Assembly (NCBI GenBank): GCA_023379705.1
Contig: JAMCPS010000178.1
Span: 1-32,188 of the forward strand
Source of the DNA: Campylobacterota bacterium
Lineage (GTDB): Bacteria > Campylobacterota > Campylobacteria > Campylobacterales > Sulfurimonadaceae
Reading direction: 5' to 3'
DNA length: 32,188 nt
The translations under genes and the position numbers were made by a program. Under the pieces are notes generated by a model. That model was not told the DNA's origin. It did not search any database and saw only the letters and a list, made by a program, of their open reading frames with translations. Of this stretch, positions 29,148 through 32,188 are shown one piece after another (positions within the stretch are counted from its first letter, which is position 1; each line of letters opens with the position of its first letter).

Positions 29148-30518
29148 ATGAGCATTTATCGTGAGTACGATATCCGAGGTATTTTTGAAAAAGAGCTCAA
29201 TGAAGCAACCATAACAAGATTGGGTGAGGCGTTGGCTCATGAGATAAAGCCCTTTGGCAATGTTGTCGCTGTAGGGTACGATGCACGTAGCCACTCTCCT
29301 GTTTTATTTGAATATTTAACAGCCGGTTTGAATGCCGGCGGTATGACGGTACTGGGTATGGGAATGGTGCTGACCCCCGTTAACTATTTTTGCAACTATC
29401 AATCTTTCGACGGTATTACTCCCTGCGCTTCTGTAATGATCACCGGTTCTCACAATCCTAGCGAATACAACGGTTTTAAAATAACCATTAACAAAAGCCC
29501 TTTTTTCGGTGAATCGATCTATGCTCTTGGTCGTAAAATCGATGCTATGCCTGCACCTGTACAATGTGACCGTAATGTCATAGAAATTGATGCATTAAGC
29601 CGCTACAAAGAGTACATGATCAGTGCCTTTTCCCATCTAAAAGGGATGAAAGAGCGTATTGTGTATGATTGTGGAAATGGGGTTGCCGGTTTGGCGATTG
29701 AAGATATTTTTCGTGAACTTGGGCTTAATGCAAAAGGGATTTATACTGATCCTGACGGAACATTTCCAAATCATCATCCAGATCCTAGCGAAGAGCATAA
29801 TTTAGAAGATATTAAAAAGCTTTTGGAAAAAGAAGGTGATATTGCCTTTGCGTATGATGGAGATGCCGATCGCATTGCGGTTTTGACGCATAAAAATAAC
29901 ATCAAAGGGGATATTATGGCCCTTTTGTATGCATTGAAAATGGATAAACCGACGGTCATCGGTGAGGTGAAATGTTCGCAAGTGATGTACGATACCCTAA
30001 GCGCGCGTGGTGCTACAGCGGTGATGTACAAAACGGGACACTCGAATCTCAAGGTCAGAATGAAAGAACTTGGTGCTCATTTGGCGTGTGAAGTCAGCGG
30101 GCATGTCTTTTTTGCGGATCGCTATTTTGGATACGATGATGCGATTTATGCCACACTGCGGATGTTGGAGTTGATTTGGCAAGGGGTTGATTTGGATGCC
30201 GAGATTGCGAAACTACCGCAAGTATTTTCAACTGAAGAGATAAAAGTCGCAACCACAGAGAGCGAAAAATTTGTGTTGATTGATAAGCTCAAAGAACTGC
30301 TCAAAAATCCGCCCGCTGATTTTCCTTCCATCGTTGAAATTATCCAAGTGGACGGTGTTCGGGTGATTTTTGAGAAAGGGTGGGGTTTGGTACGTGCAAG
30401 CAACACGACTCCCGTACTCGTAACCCGTTTTGAATCAACGGATAAAAATGAAGCTTTACGGTATGAAGAGGCACTTAATGCGCTGATACTGGAAGCTAAA
30501 AATAAACTCAAGGATTAA
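29148..30518 (+). CDS. Phosphomannomutase/phosphoglucomutase
   Basis: [34 protein letters not shown] (phosphoserine loop), [35 protein letters not shown]. Confidence 0.93.
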   Translation: MSIYREYDIRGIFEKELNEATITRLGEALAHEIKPFGNVVAVGYDARSHSPVLFEYLTAGLNAGGMTVLGMGMVLTPVNYFCNYQSFDGITPCASVMITGSHNPSEYNGFKITINKSPFFGESIYALGRKIDAMPAPVQCDRNVIEIDALSRYKEYMISAFSHLKGMKERIVYDCGNGVAGLAIEDIFRELGLNAKGIYTDPDGTFPNHHPDPSEEHNLEDIKKLLEKEGDIAFAYDGDADRIAVLTHKNNIKGDIMALLYALKMDKPTVIGEVKCSQVMYDTLSARGATAVMYKTGHSNLKVRMKELGAHLACEVSGHVFFADRYFGYDDAIYATLRMLELIWQGVDLDAEIAKLPQVFSTEEIKVATTESEKFVLIDKLKELLKNPPADFPSIVEIIQVDGVRVIFEKGWGLVRASNTTPVLVTRFESTDKNEALRYEEALNALILEAKNKLKD

Positions 30519-30522
30519 CTTT

Positions 30523-31530
30523 ATGAAAACACTTTCTTTAATGATGCCATTGGATATGCATTTGCACCTTCGTGATGAAGATATGCTTAAAATCGTAGCA
30601 CCTCTCACCTCCTATAGTTTTAGCGGGGCGATTGTCATGCCCAATCTTGTTCCTCCAGTAACGACAATCGAGGCGGTAAAAGCTTATCGGCATCGGATAA
30701 AAATGGCCATAGGAGGGGATGATTTTGAACCTTATATGACCCTTTTTTATCAACACTACAGTCGTGAGTTTTTAGAGAGTGCGCGTGACCATATTACGGC
30801 AGTTAAAATTTATCCCAGTGGTGCAACGACGAACTCTGAGGGGGGTGTAGTAAACTTTGACATTGAGCCGATGCGTGAGACATTGGAAGCAATGTCGGAT
30901 TTAGGGATCGTCTTGTGCGTACATGGTGAGACGATGGGATTTGTGATGGATCGCGAAGCGGAGTTTATGAGCGTTTACGAGATGCTTGCTGTTAATTTTC
31001 CAAAACTCAAAATTATTATGGAGCATATCACAACACGAGAAGCGGTAGAGACACTCGATAAATACGAAAATCTTTATGCCACCATTACCGTGCACCATTT
31101 GATGATTACGCTTGATGATGTAGCAGGAGGGATGTTACGTCCTCATCTCTTTTGTAAACCTATAGCCAAACGTCCACATGATAGAGACGCACTTTTAAAA
31201 ATCGCTCTTGCAGCGCATCCAAAAGTGATGTTCGGATCCGATTCCGCTCCCCATCCGAAACATAAAAAAGAGTCGTGCGGGTGTGGAGCAGGAGTCTTTA
31301 CGGCACCGATAGCTTTGCAGTTATTGTGTGAAATTTTTGAAGAGCATAATGCACTGGAAAATCTCCAGGCATTTGTCAGTGACAATGCACAGAGGATTTA
31401 CGGTGTTTGCCCCGAATATAAAGAGGTAGTATTGGTTAAGCGTGATTTTACCGTTCCCCAGATGTATGGCGAAGTTGTACCTATGAGAGCGGGTGAAATA
31501 TTAAAGTGGTCTATTGAGCGTGTCGATTAA
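30523..31530 (+). CDS. pyrC: Dihydroorotase
   Basis: [60 protein letters not shown]. Confidence 0.95.
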   Translation: MKTLSLMMPLDMHLHLRDEDMLKIVAPLTSYSFSGAIVMPNLVPPVTTIEAVKAYRHRIKMAIGGDDFEPYMTLFYQHYSREFLESARDHITAVKIYPSGATTNSEGGVVNFDIEPMRETLEAMSDLGIVLCVHGETMGFVMDREAEFMSVYEMLAVNFPKLKIIMEHITTREAVETLDKYENLYATITVHHLMITLDDVAGGMLRPHLFCKPIAKRPHDRDALLKIALAAHPKVMFGSDSAPHPKHKKESCGCGAGVFTAPIALQLLCEIFEEHNALENLQAFVSDNAQRIYGVCPEYKEVVLVKRDFTVPQMYGEVVPMRAGEILKWSIERVD

Positions 31531-32179
31531 ACTGCTGCTTTTGGAAGACGATCTTCTTTTTGGAGAATCGATTCAAGATGTTCTTGAAGAAGAAGGGTAT
31601 GCCGTGACACTCTGTCGTAACGGTCATGAAGCACTTGAAGCTACGTATGTTCAAAAATTTGACGGATATCTTTTGGATATTAATGTTCCTTTAGTAGATG
31701 GCTTATCCTTATTGCATTCATTGCGTACGGCAGACGATCAAACACCTGCGATGTTTCTCTCTTCCCATTGCGATATGGAAACGCTCTCAAATGCTTACGA
31801 AAATGGAGCAGATGACTATCTAAAAAAACCGTTTGATACGCAAGAACTGATCATGAGGCTGGGGGTGCTTTTGCGCCGAAGCAAGCCAAAGAATCAGCAT
31901 CAATCTCTTGGGTCATTGGTGCTGGATGAGTCACATAAGCGGATTTTAGTAAATCAAAATGAGATTACGCTTACTCCAAAAGAGTACCAATTGATGGCTT
32001 TGTTAATCCGAAATTCGGGTGAAGTGGTGACCAAAGAGATGATGATTGAAGAGCTGTGGAGTGCTTCGGAAATGATGAGTGAAGGGGCCATTCGCGTTTA
32101 TATCAATAGACTCAAACATCTCATAGGCAGTGCACAAATACATAACGTGCGTGGATTCGGGTATCGACTTGTTCCGTAG
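31514..32179 (+). CDS. OmpR-family two-component response regulator
   Basis: Receiver domain ([53 protein letters not shown]) plus winged helix ([30 protein letters not shown]...[12 protein letters not shown]). TTG (31514) or GTG (31520) start. Confidence 0.92.
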   Translation: MSVSIKLLLLEDDLLFGESIQDVLEEEGYAVTLCRNGHEALEATYVQKFDGYLLDINVPLVDGLSLLHSLRTADDQTPAMFLSSHCDMETLSNAYENGADDYLKKPFDTQELIMRLGVLLRRSKPKNQHQSLGSLVLDESHKRILVNQNEITLTPKEYQLMALLIRNSGEVVTKEMMIEELWSASEMMSEGAIRVYINRLKHLIGSAQIHNVRGFGYRLVP

Positions 32180-32188
32180 TGTAGAACT

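Overview
The 32 kb window looks like a Campylobacterota chromosome (Sulfuricurvum/Sulfurimonas-like). I infer this from gene content and synteny; I could not run a search. Four blocks are visible. (1) About 1-16.4 kb is an LPS core/O-antigen cluster: partial hldD, hldE, a YfaZ-like OMP, waaF, a membrane-anchored GH-like protein, a GT9, an InaA/WaaP-like kinase, a polysaccharide deacetylase, several glycosyltransferases, a DUF1919 protein, an O-antigen ligase and rfbB-D-C-A. (2) About 16.4-17.8 kb is a small degraded accessory patch: a truncated, chimeric ispE-like ORF, an orphan NifU C-terminal-domain protein and the 3' end of an IS30-family transposase. It abuts a tRNA-Asn that has a consensus promoter. 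(3) About 17.85-26 kb is housekeeping and flagellar regulation: a radical SAM protein, hemE, yqhA, asd, flgR, flgQ, flgP and gyrA. The asd-flgR-flgQ-flgP-gyrA order matches Campylobacter jejuni. (4) About 26-32.2 kb holds amt, glnK (PII), a second amt, a phosphomannomutase/phosphoglucomutase, pyrC and an OmpR-type response regulator. I found no CRISPR array, rRNA, intact mobile element or obvious defence system, and no clearly new multi-gene system. The strongest unexplained signal is a near-identical perfect palindrome (TGATTAAA-N-TTTAATCA). It sits at almost the same distance upstream of the putative -10 boxes of both ammonium-transporter genes and may be an operator for an unidentified nitrogen regulator. 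Other points worth a look are the chimeric ispE/nifU/IS30 patch, a FlgR with no DNA-binding domain and a variant GAFTGA loop, and a GH-like protein in the LPS cluster that seems to lack the usual acid/base motif.
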